Below are positions 24,143 to 36,023 of a stretch of 64,000 nt of DNA, piece after piece. The stretch spans positions 95,001-159,000 of the forward strand of contig JAODUO010001100.1 of assembly GCA_025642075.2 (NCBI GenBank), given 5' to 3'. The translations under genes and the position numbers were made by a program. Source of the stretch: Ridgeia piscesae (lineage: Eukaryota > Annelida > Polychaeta > Sabellida > Siboglinidae). Below the pieces are notes generated by a model. It was not told the origin of the DNA. It did no database searches and was given only the letters and a program-made list of their open reading frames with translations. How positions within the stretch are numbered: position 1 is the first letter of the stretch; every line of letters starts with the position of its first letter.

Positions 24143-24830
24143 CCGAACTTATCACATATGTTATACACATATACATAAACTAACCCTAAACTGAGCATAC
24201 GCTATAACCCTAAATATTTCCCTACACTGTTAAACGTCGACGCGTCGACACAATACTGATATTACGGTAATCACAGAGCTTCGCGAACTTATCACATATT
24301 TTATATACATATACATAAACTAACCCTAAACTGAGCATACGCTATAACCCTAAATAGTTACCTACACTTCTAAACGTCGACGCGTCGACACAATACTGAT
24401 GTTACGGTAATCACAGAGCTGCGCGAACTTATCACATATTTTATATACATATACATAAACTAACCCTAAACTGAGCATACGCTATAACCCTAAATATTTC
24501 CCTACACTGTTAAACGTCGACGCGTCGACACAATACTGATATTACGGTAATCACAGAGCTTCGCGAACTTATCACATATTTTATATACATATACATAAAC
24601 TAACCCTAAACTGAGCATACGCTATAGCCCTAAATAGTTACCTACACTTCTAAACGTCGACGCGTCGACACAATACTGATGTTACGGTAATCACAGAGCT
24701 GCGCGAACTTATCACATATTTTATATACATATACATAAACTAACCCTAAACTGAGCATACGCTATAACCCTAAATATTTCCCTACACTTCTAAAGGTCGA
24801 CGCATCGACACAATACAATACAGAGCTGCG
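24143..24830 (+). repeat. 140-bp satellite, five units in A-B-A-B order
   Basis: The word gaacttatcacata recurs at 24145, 24285, 24425, 24565 and 24705, exactly 140 bases apart. Units 1 and 3 share one set of variants (tttccctacactgtt, gatattacgg, agcttcgcg); units 2 and 4 share another (gttacctacacttct, gatgttacgg, agctgcgcg); unit 5 is mosaic and shortened. Each full unit has a 14-bp perfect palindrome GTCGACGCGTCGAC and two AACCCTAA words resembling the metazoan telomere repeat. Confidence 0.95.
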
Positions 24831-25483
24831 CGTAGCCCACACTCATAAATTGTATTTGTTTCAGTAATGTAAGTGATTTTATACTACAACCTAGTATGTA
24901 TTGATGTATACAATATGTCAGGAGACCTTTGGCTGTTGTATGTTGTTGTCTTCACAGTTAGGTCAGAAACTACAAGATCGCACTAATGGCTATTAATATA
25001 TCAACACAAGGACGCAAAATAAATGTTGCCCGATTACTAGACTAAGGTCAAGCTGCACATACGTTGTGACTAGAAGAATGTATCTAGTCCACTGGATCGT
25101 TGGAGCTATCTACCGTGAATTTATTAATTTTAATAAGTAGCAACGTTACACATTGGGAAATTACTGGTTCAATGCCAGCAAATCATCGTCCATGTTAATA
25201 CGAATGTTTATTTATTATTTCATCAGAGTAATTGCACATGTATTGGCATATGTCATGTTCCTTGCCTGTTATGTTTGGGAGTTGTAGAGTGAGGAATGTG
25301 GTGGCCGGCTTTAGGTGGATATTGTGTAGGGACTATGGGTTCGTCTCTTTAGTATTGTTTGTGTCTCTTAGTTTCCTAGTTTGACGGATTCTATGCATGT
25401 TCTTGTTGAACACTCAGCTACATTGGTCAGTATATTTGGTTTTCTTCTTGTCATTACTCATTGTAAACTAGTTGGCTTAGATT
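24831..25483. other. Unassigned sequence
   Basis: No gene, RNA or recognisable repeat seen. Confidence 0.5.
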
Positions 25484-25583
25484 ATATTATAATATAACAT
25501 AATATAACATAATATAATATAACATAATATAACATAATATAACATAATATAACATAATATAACATTATATAACATAATATAAC

Positions 25584-25646
<63 letters not shown>
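25484..25646. repeat. (ATAATATAACAT)n and (TA)n tracts
   Basis: A 10-12 bp AT-only repeat (25484-25590) grades into pure TA (25588-25645), followed directly by a copy of the short dispersed element also seen at 31420 and 41490. Confidence 0.92.
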
Positions 25647-25649
<3 letters not shown>

Positions 25650-25715
25650 GTTTGCTTGGTTGACGGATGGTCCCCTCCATTGCAAATTCCTGGCTGCGTT
25701 GCTGCTATGGAATAA
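25647..25715 (+). repeat. Short dispersed element S, copy 1
   Basis: Core gagtttgcttggttgacgg ... ccattgcaaattcctggctg. Related copies at about 31418-31482 and 41487-41545, two of the three placed directly after a TA tract. Confidence 0.65.
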
Positions 25716-25779
25716 CCTCACAGTGAGTGAACAGTTGTGGATTAAGGGTAGCGAACAAAACAAACCGCACCTTAAAACG

Positions 25780-26815
25780 CAAAATTACGGTAGCCCAGAA
25801 ACTGTTTGATAGACAGATGCAAGCTGCCAAACGTAAATTCTGGCGTCAGCAACAAGAACACCTATTTGCTCTGCCGTCGTACTACCCAGATGCCTTCTGA
25901 AAATACATTGAAAATTAGGAATACAACAAGAACGCAACCACACTATACCCATGGCAGTGGTACTGGAGGATGGGTCCACGTCCACAGGTCAAGGTGTGAT
26001 ATTACGTAAATGGAGAACTGACTTTGACACTTTACTGAACCCTGTCAATTACAAATGAACAATTGAACAGTTGAACTGCCTGTATAAACACACTCCCTGG
26101 TTCATAATGAACATTTTAATAGAAAGTAGACATTTGCCTGGCCTTAAACAAGGCCAAGACACATAAAGCGTTGGGTGATGACAGTGTTACAATCGAAATG
26201 ATGTGCAATGATAATGTCATCGCCTTCCTCTACAAACTATTTAATCAATGGTTTTGACAACAGCATGGTTCCTGAAGCATGGCGTCGAGACATATCGTAA
26301 TCCCAATACCCAAGTGTTCCAATAGATCCACGAGTGCCATTGAACGATGGGGAAATTACGCTTAGTTCGCAAGTGTATAACATATACTGTTCTTTTTTTA
26401 AAGATCGTCTTATATCATGCGTTGAGGGCAACAACCTATTGTGTGATGAGCAAAATGAGTTTAGACCAGGTCGCAATTGTCTCGACCACCTATCTACCAT
26501 TACAAAACATAATCAACATTAGAAACAAATGCCAACAACAGACATTTGCCTGTTTCGTTAATTTTACTAAAGCTTACTACCGTATCAATAAATATTTCCT
26601 TTGGAAACAACTGTTGAACTTTGATATAGGCCTACAAGGAAAAACAATTGAGGCCGTGAAATCCTTATAATGATTACTGTGTTAGCGTCTACAACTTAAA
26701 GTCTGACTCTTTCAATGTTAACTGCAGACATAAACAGGGTTGTGTTCCATCTGCATCATGTTCAATGTTTATAAACGAGTTATCAACTGAATTGAAGCGC
26801 ACGGCTATATGTACC
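25780..26815 (+). mobile_element. Decayed LINE fragment (linker and RT)
   Basis: Several frames together give a recognisable order of motifs of an invertebrate non-LTR retrotransposon: RQMQAAKRKFW, LPSYYPDAF, LNKAKTHKALGDDSV, VIPIPKCSNRS, CDEQNEFRPGRNCLDHLST, ACFVNFTKAYYRINKYF and a KQGCVPS/MFINEL remnant near 26735-26785. The highly conserved FxRGRSCxDHL, FVDFxKAYDxI and GLKQGC motifs are present in altered form. Multiple frameshifts and stops mean no product. Both ends are truncated. Confidence 0.7.
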
Positions 26816-27167
26816 GTTTGAATGACAGGCTCACAACCTAGGCAGTCAAATTACGCCCATCTCCGCCTATTATTATTTTAACCAGCATTTATAGCGTTTA
26901 TATCCGGGACTAGCCTAACCGTAGATGCATACATACATTATAACATGGACATGGAGTCGTAATGTTATAATACTAATAATAATGTGTATACCATGGTAAA
27001 TATAATATTGCATTACAATTTCAAAAGACTATACACTAAGTAATGGTAAGCTACAATGCAAACTTTCTATGACATTTAGACAATTATGTAACAAATAAAT
27101 GAAATATTAAAAACTAGAACATTAGAATTATCATTTCTATATGCTATATATAGTATATAAATATTAT

Positions 27168-27211
<44 letters not shown>
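26816..27211. other. Unassigned AT-rich sequence with (TA)n
   Basis: Nothing recognised apart from a (TA)n tract at about 27155-27211. Confidence 0.5.
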
Positions 27212-27212
<1 letters not shown>

Positions 27213-27351
27213 CAACAACGTCATCTTAAATTGTTTATGATTTTTAATTTAGTTACGGTAGATATGTTGGTATAACTATTACTCCTGAGAGTTCTTGGCC
27301 AAACAAGGTTTTGTACAATACATTTTAAAACTTTACACAGCTGAAGTTCAT

Positions 27352-27500
<149 letters not shown>

Positions 27501-27502
27501 AA

Positions 27503-27608
27503 ACTTATGTAAGAGGCCGAGAGCGCGTCGCGGAAAATATCTTAACATTGATATGCATCAGCACCATCCGCGCGAATGTCACACACATTCTCGCACACAC
27601 ATCACACA

Positions 27609-27678
<70 letters not shown>

Positions 27679-27700
27679 TTATAGATGATCTCTTAAGACA
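27503..27700 (-). repeat. Inverted fragment of the array unit
   Basis: Reverse complement of the unit's segment around its TG run: acttatgtaagaggccgag, ggaaaatatcttaacattg and cgcgaatgtcacacacatt, then a compound CACG/CA tract (27596-27675) and gagttatagatgatctctt, matching the unit's sequence on the other side of its TG run. About 5 kb from the array and inverted. Confidence 0.85.
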
Positions 27701-27959
27701 TGAAAACTCTAGGGCAATATAAGTTATGAACTATCTTGGTCATTAATAGGCCGAGGCCCCTACAACAGTGCTAGGTGACACCTGGCTGGAGTTGGGGCTG
27801 CTCTGGGCTGCCTCGGAAGTTGGCCCCAAATCTTGAGATAAATTAGCTGGGTGGTTGTCATGCAATCACCCCTTATGATTATATGTCATAATTATCAAAA
27901 TTTATGCAGGATTTGGACTTAGGTGGGTGTCATGCAACCGGCTATAGCCCTTTTAATGT

Positions 27960-28800
27960 GACGTCATCTGCGATTTTTACAATTTGTACGGAGGAGTGTT
28001 CGATACAGATTCATTTATGAACAGGGAGTACAGAAGCGGGGAAAGGACACATCCCTGAGGAGTTCCAGTGTTCATGATGATGGTGCTGGGCGCAATACCG
28101 TTCATTTTGACAACCTGTGGTCGCTGCAGAAGAAAGTCAAGAATCCAGTAACACATCGATGAGTCAAGTGCTAGCAGATGCAGCTTGACAAAGAGTTTCT
28201 GTGGGGTGACCGTGTTGAACTCGGAAGTGTAATCTACGACACAATATTGCAAGTTTGCATTGTATCTACGTGCACATATGTTGGGAGACTCCAAGTGCTA
28301 CATCACAAAGTGCAGGGCCAAGGCACCAGCATCATCAGTGTATCGGTTGTCCGTGTAGGCGAACTGGAGTGGATCCATGTTTGAGTTGGTGATATACTTC
28401 AGATGCGTAAGGACTGTCAGTCGCTCCAGCACCTTCATCACCACTGACGTCAAAGCCACGGGGCGGAAGTCGTTCAGCGGTTTACCTTGGTCTTCTTCGG
28501 TACAGGAATTATGGTCGCTGCCTTAAAACACAGAGGAACGGTGTGCTGATGGAGAGAGGCGCTAAACAGGTCCATGAATAGAGATGCTAATTTATCATCG
28601 CAATGTTTCAATGTGGAGGTGGACATATTGTCAGAACCAGCTGCCTTCCTGCTGCTTTGCTGCTTGAATAGCTTTCTCACCTCGTGGTCTTGCACATTGA
28701 AGGGAGGAGAGAGTGACACAGCAGGGTCAAGCAGGCTGACCGATATAGGCGTCGACTGGGTACAAACAAATATTCTGTCATCAATCTCATACATAACAGG
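27960..28800 (-). mobile_element. LINE reverse transcriptase fragment (L2/CR1 group)
   Basis: Minus-strand order: PPFNVQDHEVRKLF, SSRKAAGSDNMSTSTL, AATIIPVPKKTKVN, then a one-base frameshift near 28478, LNDFRPVALTSVVMKVLERL, DPLQFAYTDNRYTDDA, a TAG at about 28298, VVDYTSEFNTVTPQKL, and GTPQGCVLSPLLYSLF. These are RT motifs 1-5 of the L2/CR1-like group. The fragment ends soon after the last motif, before the catalytic xADD. Only two visible lesions within about 800 bases. Confidence 0.85.
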
Positions 28801-28933
28801 ATATATCGATTCTTCCTTGGTGTGGGTAAATATACCCCATCAGCCGCAGTACGCGGTGAAATAGGATGGAAAATACCGGTTCACAAACAATGGCTATTGA
28901 TCAGTTACAAAGTTCTGATGTCGTTTAATTAAT

Positions 28934-29266
28934 ATGAATACATCTAGAGTGACAAAACATGTATTTCTATGGATGATGCAAATGGCCGCAAGTGGAATAA
29001 GAAATAGGGGGTGTGATGTATACCGTCGTTTTAATAATGTAAATATGCATGATGTTATTAAAGCAAGAGGTCATGTTGTTGTAAGGAACGTAATACAACA
29101 CATCCATGTTTATCTGTCAGAAGAAAATGGACAGCAATGGCTTGTTATTATCAATACAGAAGGTGCTAGAATCAAACTACGAACAAACAAACAGTTCAAG
29201 ACCAATTTTATAACTGAGCACTATGTCAAACAAATTATGAATAGAAGTAAATTGACTGTGAATTGA
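28934..29266 (+). pseudogene. Possible LINE C-terminal region fragment
   Basis: A 110-codon frame contains SRVTKHVFLW, KLRTNKQFKTNFITEHYVK and a trailing NRSKL, a pattern I associate with the region after the RT domain in several invertebrate LINE proteins (a hydrophobic VFxW segment, then KLRTYxxFK...YVK). No other domain is present. Opposite in orientation to the LINE pieces on either side. A small host exon is the alternative. Confidence 0.35.
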
Positions 29267-30063
29267 CAATGTCGTCACAGGTGTCGCGCATGTGCAAGGC
29301 TGCGTACTACCATCTTTACGCAATCTCCAAGATAAGACATTGTCTTACTACCGAAGCGTGTAAGACAGAGTAGGAGAGGAAAGCTTCATCCGAAGTCATT
29401 TTCGATTAATTGAAATGATTTCATTATACTGTAATTAAAAACGAGTCTTTGTATAAAGATATTGTGATAGATATACGAAATACAATTCACTGAGTTGTAC
29501 ATTTCCAAGCACACTACAGTTCTTACCAAAAGTGTTAATATATGTGAAAGCTGTTCACGAGATGTTCATAGGGAGGAAGTAGTTAAATTGAAATATATGT
29601 TTAGACGATCTAAAAAATAAACCTGCACATAATGTTAGCATGTACATCTACACATAGTGGTAGCACTGTAAACAAAACTGTATCCACATAAAGTGTTAGC
29701 TTAGTCAGCATAATTAGACAAATGTATTACGTATAACTGAACGTAGCAATGGCGTAGTCATAAACAATTCTGTCTGCATTAATTAAGGCAGCGAACACAA
29801 CCACAAGTTTGAATGTCTACATAATAAAAATAATTATTATGATGACAGCACTGTCAACAAAAAATTATCAGCTTAACAAGTTAGCACAGCCAACAGAACC
29901 ATACCTAAACAATTATTACGAATACCGGAAAATATAGATTGCTCAGTTTACAAAACTGCTTCTGCAGATAATGCTAGCACACTTTTGTGGATCAAAAAGG
30001 AAAATTAAGAAATGATTGATATCACCAGATTCAGGTTGTAGGTTATCAGTCACCATCGCCGGT
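29267..30063. other. AT-rich, unassigned (possible LINE interior)
   Basis: Repeated words such as tgttagcatgtacatct, tgttagcttagtcagcat and atgctagcac suggest degraded internal repetition. It follows the ORF1 remnant on the minus strand and may belong to the same element, but no ORF2 motif is seen. Confidence 0.3.
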
Positions 30064-30793
30064 TCAATACCCAGTTAAGTCAACGTCAGACCGGATTTCT
30101 TTCACAACGCCGTCTATAATCTTTACTACAACTTTGCCATTGAAGGTCCAACAGTCATTGATTTTTTTACTTCTTCAGTTGTCTCGTCTTCTTGACCAAC
30201 GCCGCCCGCCAACGTGTCAGGTCTTCGTTGACGTACACCGTCGGTCCATCGCCGCTTTCACGCAAGCGGTCTCGCACGGATGAACACGTCGCGCACGTGG
30301 GCCGTGGCAAATTTAACAATCACTGGCCGTGGTCGTGTTTGTACGGCCGCACCTGGCACGCGCCGCCCTAGCCGATGACTGGTAACCATGTCGGCGCTCA
30401 CAATGGGAGGTGTGACTCCCATTGTCCCGTTTACAATGGACAGCAGCTTGCCGGTGGTGTCTTCCCCCGTCTCTGACTCGGGGATTCCGAAGAATCGTAG
30501 ATTGGTTCGCCGTGAATACTGTTCTAGTTGATCAAGATCAGCATCACATGAGGACAATCTCGCCTCTAGAGCAGCAATATACTTGTCTTTCTTTTCCAAC
30601 CGTTCGTTAAGCTGTGATATTTTTCAGTTAATGTGTCCAGTTTATCAGTGAGAGACTTTGGGTTGAGCACATGGCGTAACTTCTGGACAACTGCTTCGTT
30701 TGACAAAAGTTCTACAAACCTGACCAGCAGGGCGTCTTCTTTTGGTCCTATTTCTGTGGTGTCCGAAGCGCTGTCTCCTCTCCGTTTAGGCAC
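30064..30793 (-). pseudogene. LINE ORF1 protein (Transposase_22-like), three frameshifts
   Basis: From an ATG at 30793 (MPKRRGDSASD) the frame encodes an acidic head, a coiled coil (SLTDKLDTLTEK, then in the next frame SQLNERLEKKDKYIAALEA), the conserved QLEQYSRRTNLRFFGIPE of the L1-type ORF1 RNA-binding domain, and VTSHRLGRRVPG with PVIVKFATAHVRDVF. A second shift near 30262 leads to GPTVYVNEDLTRWRAAL, and a third in an A run near 30165 to DCWTFNGKVVVKIIDG, ending in TGA at 30064. Two of the shifts, at 30620-30625 and about 30165, are in homopolymers. Total length about 243 residues, close to complete. About 75 bases upstream of the ATG is CAAAATGGCTGC, a YY1-like motif as found at the start of some LINE 5' UTRs. 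Confidence 0.8.
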
Positions 30794-30904
30794 GATGAGG
30801 TCTAATTACTTTAACAAATTCGTCATAAAATAGTAAATTTGCTCCCTCGATCGAAAGATGTCACACATCGGCAGCCATTTTGAAAGAACGGGCTGGTCCC
30901 GGAG

Positions 30905-30956
30905 ATATGGTGATTTATAAATGTGCTTTATAAATGCTTGTAATAATAATAATAAT
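30905..30956 (+). mobile_element. LINE or SINE 3' tail
   Basis: gtgctttataaatgcttg followed by (taa)n is a frequent 3' end of L2/CR1-type elements and their SINEs. It lies immediately beside the 5' end of the ORF1 remnant, in the opposite orientation. Confidence 0.45.
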
Positions 30957-31082
30957 GAATTGATCAGCACTTGCAAAATTTCGATGTGGTGTCACATCAA
31001 TGATAATTGAAACTGGACGTCTCGTCTATAAAATGAAAACTTTCACCAGCTACATGTATGTTTGGGTAATAAACACTGATTC

Positions 31083-31126
31083 CATGGTACTATAATTAGA
31101 CCAAGTGGTCTAATTATAGTACCATG
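31083..31126. other. Perfect 20-bp palindrome arms with 4-base loop
   Basis: Arm catggtactataattagacc (31083-31102), loop aagt, perfect complementary arm (31107-31126). Strong hairpin or cruciform potential. No adjoining transposon ends recognised. Confidence 0.95.
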
Positions 31127-31417
31127 CTCCAATACTGCCGGTCCAAAATAAGAGTGCAATTGGTCCAATTGTAGGTTCTACTTACTTTAACTGGATCTAT
31201 TTCAATATTATATTTTTCCTAAATAACTCTGAAATTTTTGAAGTTTCATAGGTGTAATTTCGCAGCACGTTAAAGGACATTAATATTATGTAACGAACGC
31301 TACCAGAAAGTATGTGTTATCTCTATCAGGATGGACATTATTTCACATAATCAATAGGTTGTCCAATTTCCATGCTATATAGGCCTAGACTATATCATAT
31401 ATTTTATTCTATACATA

Positions 31418-31482
31418 CAGAGAGTTTGATTGGATATTCGATGGCTTTCTCCAATGTAAAATGCTGGCTACGTCACTGCATC
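31418..31482 (+). repeat. Short dispersed element S, copy 2
   Basis: Core agagtttgattggatattc ... ccaatgtaaaatgctggct, related to copies at 25647 and 41487. Confidence 0.55.
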
Positions 31483-32394
31483 CGCCTGCGTTGTTTTCCT
31501 TCAATCATATAAAATCATCCTAGGTATATTTATGTTATGCAATTTTTTTAAATGAAATATTGCATATTAAATACTCATTTTGAAACGCTCGCCCACATGA
31601 ATGCCACCATACCGTCTTTCGTGGTCATATTAGTGCACTAAGACGCAACAATTGTAAAAAGGTAAATATACCTGGGAATGGTTGAAAGAACGCAAGGAAG
31701 TATGAAATGTAGCCAACAATTGTCAGGATTCTACAATAGTGCCGAATTATTGCCAAATATACCACAGTCCACTTACTATACCTATAGACTATACTATATA
31801 TAGTCAATGACCCGCCAGTCGAACACGCTCGCGAGTCGAACACTTAACTTAAGGATATCGCTTATAAATACCGCCAGATGTAACATATAATGCGCAAAAC
31901 ATGTACATTTGGCATCTACACAAACAATCTGATGGACAACAAAAATGTAAAATAAGGTTTTTGAACATACATTTTCAAAATAAACAACTTGTGATGGTCC
32001 CTGAACCTGATCCTGTGGAGTGTGGCGTGTTTAAAAACAGCATCTGCAAATAACTCAAAGGGCTGAATATGCATAGATAATATGGGTTGGATTCTCAATA
32101 TGCCGAAGGCTTCCTTATCCACTTGCCATCTGCAGTTCAGTCACGGATGGCAATTAAAATTGATTAAATCTTGTAATTATTACCACCACCGCGTTACCAT
32201 TTCGACACGGCACGGAAATTTGTTCGCGATTTGTTGTATTTCGCTAAAATAAACGTTTTTAACCATTTGTTTGCACAAGTGGAATAAAATAAGTGTTACA
32301 TGTTTTGAATATCGATATATTTTGCAAATGTTTCTTCATATACAGGAAAAATCGGCATGTTTTGAATCATGTGTTCGACTCGCGGGCTGGCCAG
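31483..32394. other. Unassigned sequence
   Basis: No coding evidence. A 14-base word cgcgagtcgaacac at 31830-31843 recurs inverted at 32371-32384, bracketing about 530 bases. Confidence 0.45.
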
Positions 32395-32600
32395 AACATA
32401 CATGGCGCACAGCACTGTTCGATCGGTCGTGTTTTTCTAAAACATTCCACATATTGAAAATAGAAGTTTGGGACCTATTTAACATAAACGTATACTGCTG
32501 ACCTTCATATATTATATTCGACGATAGAATTTCTGATAAGATTTTGGCATTCTGTGCGATCTTGTAAACTGAAAATTGTCAACAGCGACGCTCCCGCTGA
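32395..32600 (+). repeat. Highly diverged fragment of the array unit
   Basis: Collinear with the unit around its repeat anchor: acatggcgcacagcac, attgaaaatagaagtttggg, cgtatactgctgacctt and ttttggcattctgtgcgat correspond to acatggcgcatagcacc, gcaaatagaagtttaggc, cgtactgctgagctt and gtgttggcactctaccttc. Confidence 0.65.
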
Positions 32601-34562
32601 AAGTTTATACCGTGTATGACACGGAAATAGTTTCCTCGATAATACGGCGGCGTCTTGTGTAATATTGCGATTTAATTATTCGCACAGCGAGCAAAAAGAC
32701 GGAAACTGCTGACAAATGGTCAGTTGAACGTATTTTAGGCATTTTTTCGACAAGTTATAAATGCGTTTTTACCAAACTGTACTAATTGTGTAGATTATCG
32801 ATTACTATAATGAAAGAATAGCCCAGTACAGTAGGCGTAGCTTATAAGATTCAATTACCGATGGCTATTTGCTACCACTCCACGTCCAAATACCTTTTTA
32901 TAGCTATTCCGATATACAAACATATTTAAGTTTAGGGTTAGTTTTAGGATTGGTATTAGGTTTAGGGTTAAGTTAGATTATATTCGATTAGATTAAAGTT
33001 ACTTTTGACACGATTTACATCAGGCATTTATATGCATTTCTACATGGACTCGAGGATAGCAAATAGCTACCTTCCGCAATAATGTAATAGTCCCAATCAA
33101 GTTTCTTTATTGTTTCTTCCTGTTTCACTGTTTCTGCTGCAGTGGTAACTCTGGCTGCCCTTCTTTTGATTTGTTAAGGGTATCAAAGTTAAGTTGTGTA
33201 TATGGATTCCTACCTACAGTTCCGGATTCAAGTTTTTATCTTACTAACATACTTTATGATGTTTAACCTTAGGTGTTGCAGGGTGGAGAGTGCGTTCAAA
33301 AAGGCCAAGTATTCTAGCATATTGAAATACAGCAGGTATAGAAATGCTTTAACTTTTAAATCGCGTTCTTCTTCCAAACAGGGAATTAGAACATTTAAGC
33401 TTACGGACACAATCTATGATGCAATATGTCGTGTTTACGGTGACGACGATCTAATATCAAAATATATGCATTGGGGTTAAAGTGCGCAAGAACGCAAATC
33501 CTACGCGAAACCGCCGAAGCCTAACATTTTAGAGACTAGGATACGAAATCATCTCGAAGAAACGAATTTACAGCCGCACAAATCAAGCCAAATCAATCAA
33601 GAAAGCAGTGCCAATATATAACTATAACGCACGGCGTTAGCTGTCTATATTCGAAGACCTCAACGTTTGTTTTCGACAAGACCAAGTGGAGACGCGTGGA
33701 AAGCGTCCTACCGACTGTCTCCAATGCTCTGTGACACTTGGACTCGCATCACCAGCTGTTGGAGGATACATTCGCTGCACTGTGTGATCCTTTGAACTAC
33801 GAGACGTCATACAAACATCACCCAAAGGTACGGGACAGTGGTTTTACACATGTGGGCAGAACTGATGAAAGAACATGCGGAAAACCTGCGTGAGTTGTTG
33901 CTTCAAACGTTGATTGTTCATCATCAGTGCCTTTTTACGGCCGTCCACCAGTTGTCAAATGGTATGCACAAATACTACAACTTTTCGCTGCAACAGCGAG
34001 AGCGATCGACGCCACCATGAAGCAGTGGAACCCATCCGTTCAGTTGAAAATATTACTTTTCACTGATTGATATTTCAGCAATTGGTCATGTTAAGTTAGT
34101 TTGTGTAAATGTTGAGCTTGAACGTAGTGATCCATATCAGCCTAGATGTTTTTCGTCTCATCCCTCAATCCCAAATTATCGATATTACAGGTGGGATGGT
34201 TTGGAAACATGGCATTTGGTGTCTCTGTTACACAGGAAATTTGGAGAAGCACTAGGTCCCCTCGAGCAACCGCTACCCGCTTCCACCAGCTTACTCTTAA
34301 TACTCACTTCCTGCCCGGCATGCAGTGTTGAATAATTTCGCCAGCAAGACACCCGTGAACACCCTTATTTGCAAGCAAACCCTAATTGGCGAAGAGTTTA
34401 TAAAGACTTACACGCGAGACCAGAAGTCGATGGTTACTGTGAGCAAGGCAGAACCCATCCAGGTATCTCAATGACGCAACACGCCCCGCCTGGATCTTAC
34501 ATCGACACGCGCATTGTCATATATATATAAGTCTATAGGAAATTATTGTTTACATATGATGT
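32601..34562. other. Unassigned; telomere-like patch and small open frames
   Basis: At 32925-32980 there are degenerate TTTAGGGTTAG words. A plus-strand frame to 33480 follows an acceptor-like ttaggtgttgcag at about 33282 and contains FKLTDTIYDAICRVYGDDD; its function is not recognised and it could be a small exon. Another 61-codon frame lies at 33838-34020. Nothing else seen. Confidence 0.3.
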
Positions 34563-36013
34563 TATAATAATAATAACTTCTTATGCGCCAATATCCTCGA
34601 AGATCAAGCTCAGTGGCGCGACAAAACCAAGGGGTTAAGCAATTGCGTAAACGTAGAACAGTGCGTGAGTCGTTGATGGATGGACGAAGGTTCTAGGAAG
34701 CTAAGGAGGATAGGCAGCATTAAAGAGATATGTTTTTAGACGTCGGCGGAAGGAAACTATATTACCTTCCGACTTAGCACTGACAGGAAGCGAATTCCAC
34801 AGAGTTGGTGCAGCAACCGAGAAAGCTCGGGTCCCAGCTTTCGTCTTAACCCGAGGGATGTAAAGTGGGTTACTCTGGAATTCCTTGCTGGAGTTAGCAT
34901 TGAGTTTAGATATGTTGGTTGTTTAGATGCGAGTGCTTGATAGGATATTGTGCAAATCTTGAAAATAATGCGATAATGCACAGGGAGCCAGTGCAATGAT
35001 TTTAGAAGCGGCACCGAGCTAGAAAAACGAGGAGAACGCGTAACTACCCTTGCCAAGCAGTTCTGGATACGTTGAAGTGTTGCAATATCCTTGTTCGCAG
35101 TATTGTAAAGGAGTGAATTGCAGTAGTCACGTCTGCTGCTTATTAGAGCTGTCGCGATGGTTTTAGCAACAGAAAGTGATAAAAATCTGCGAATACGATG
35201 AAGATCACGGATATGGTAGAAACAGCAACGGCATGTTTTTGATATGTGCCGTTTGAAATTGAAGCTTTCGTCAAAGTTAACTCCGAGATTTGAAACGAGG
35301 GGGCTGGTGTTACACTCTGATTTAGCATATGTGTCGGGGAAAAGCCGTCGAGTTTTGCACGCTGCGTTACGGTACCAATGATGATAAATTCGGTCTTGTT
35401 TGCATTTAACTTTAGTTTACTATTTTTCATCCAAAGGGAGACATCTTGGAGACAATCCCTGAGCTGGTTTAAGGAGCGGCAAGCATCTGGTGTAGTCAAC
35501 GAAATGTAGATTTGGGTGTCATCGGCATAAAGGTGATGATCCAAGTTGTGACCTTGGAAAACAGAGCTTAAAGGTATAAAGTGAAAAGCAAAGGCCCCAA
35601 AACAGAACCCTGTGGAACACCACATGACGTGGGCAACATGTCTGAAAACCAGTTACCTATTGTAATGGCTTGCTGTCTGTCAGTAGGATATGAAGTAAAC
35701 CAGCTCAGGGCTGTGCCAGATCTGCCGTACCATGTTGATAGACGTGTAATGAGAATATTGTGGTCGATGGTGGCGAAAGCGGGAGATAGGTCAAGCAGGG
35801 TCAGGGCGGTAACTTTTCCATTGTCGATGTTGAGGTTAATGTCATTGTGTACTTTTAAAAGAGTAGTTTCTGTAGAATGAAATTGTTTATATGCAGACTG
35901 CCACACATTGGATAGACCATTTTTGTAAATGTGAGATCTGAGACGATTAGCTACAACCTTTTCAAGTATTTTTGAGATGAAACTTAGGTTGGAAATAGAT
36001 CTGTAACATGTCA
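34563..36013 (-). mobile_element. 5'-truncated L2/CR1-group LINE
   Basis: Minus-strand RT motifs in order: SISNLSFISKILEKVVANRL, AYKQFHSTETTLLKVHND, LLDLSPAFATIDHNIL, CGVPQGSVLGPLLFTLY, then after a shift near 35580 the catalytic HHLYADDTQIYISL (YADD at about 35518-35529) and KLKLNANKTEFIIIG. The region after RT (SLHWLPVHYRIIFKICTI) and the C-terminus (RAFSVAAPTLWNSLP, RRRLKTYLFNAAYPP) are in other frames, ending at a TAG near 34700. The 3' end carries the sequence aagaagttattattattat. First residues are missing, as in most LINE insertions; four or more frame disruptions. Confidence 0.9.
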
Positions 36014-36023
36014 ATATCAACAA

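Noticed and set aside
32925..32985. Interstitial telomere array
   Set aside because: Only a few degenerate TTTAGGGTTAG words; too short and irregular to call a telomeric tract.
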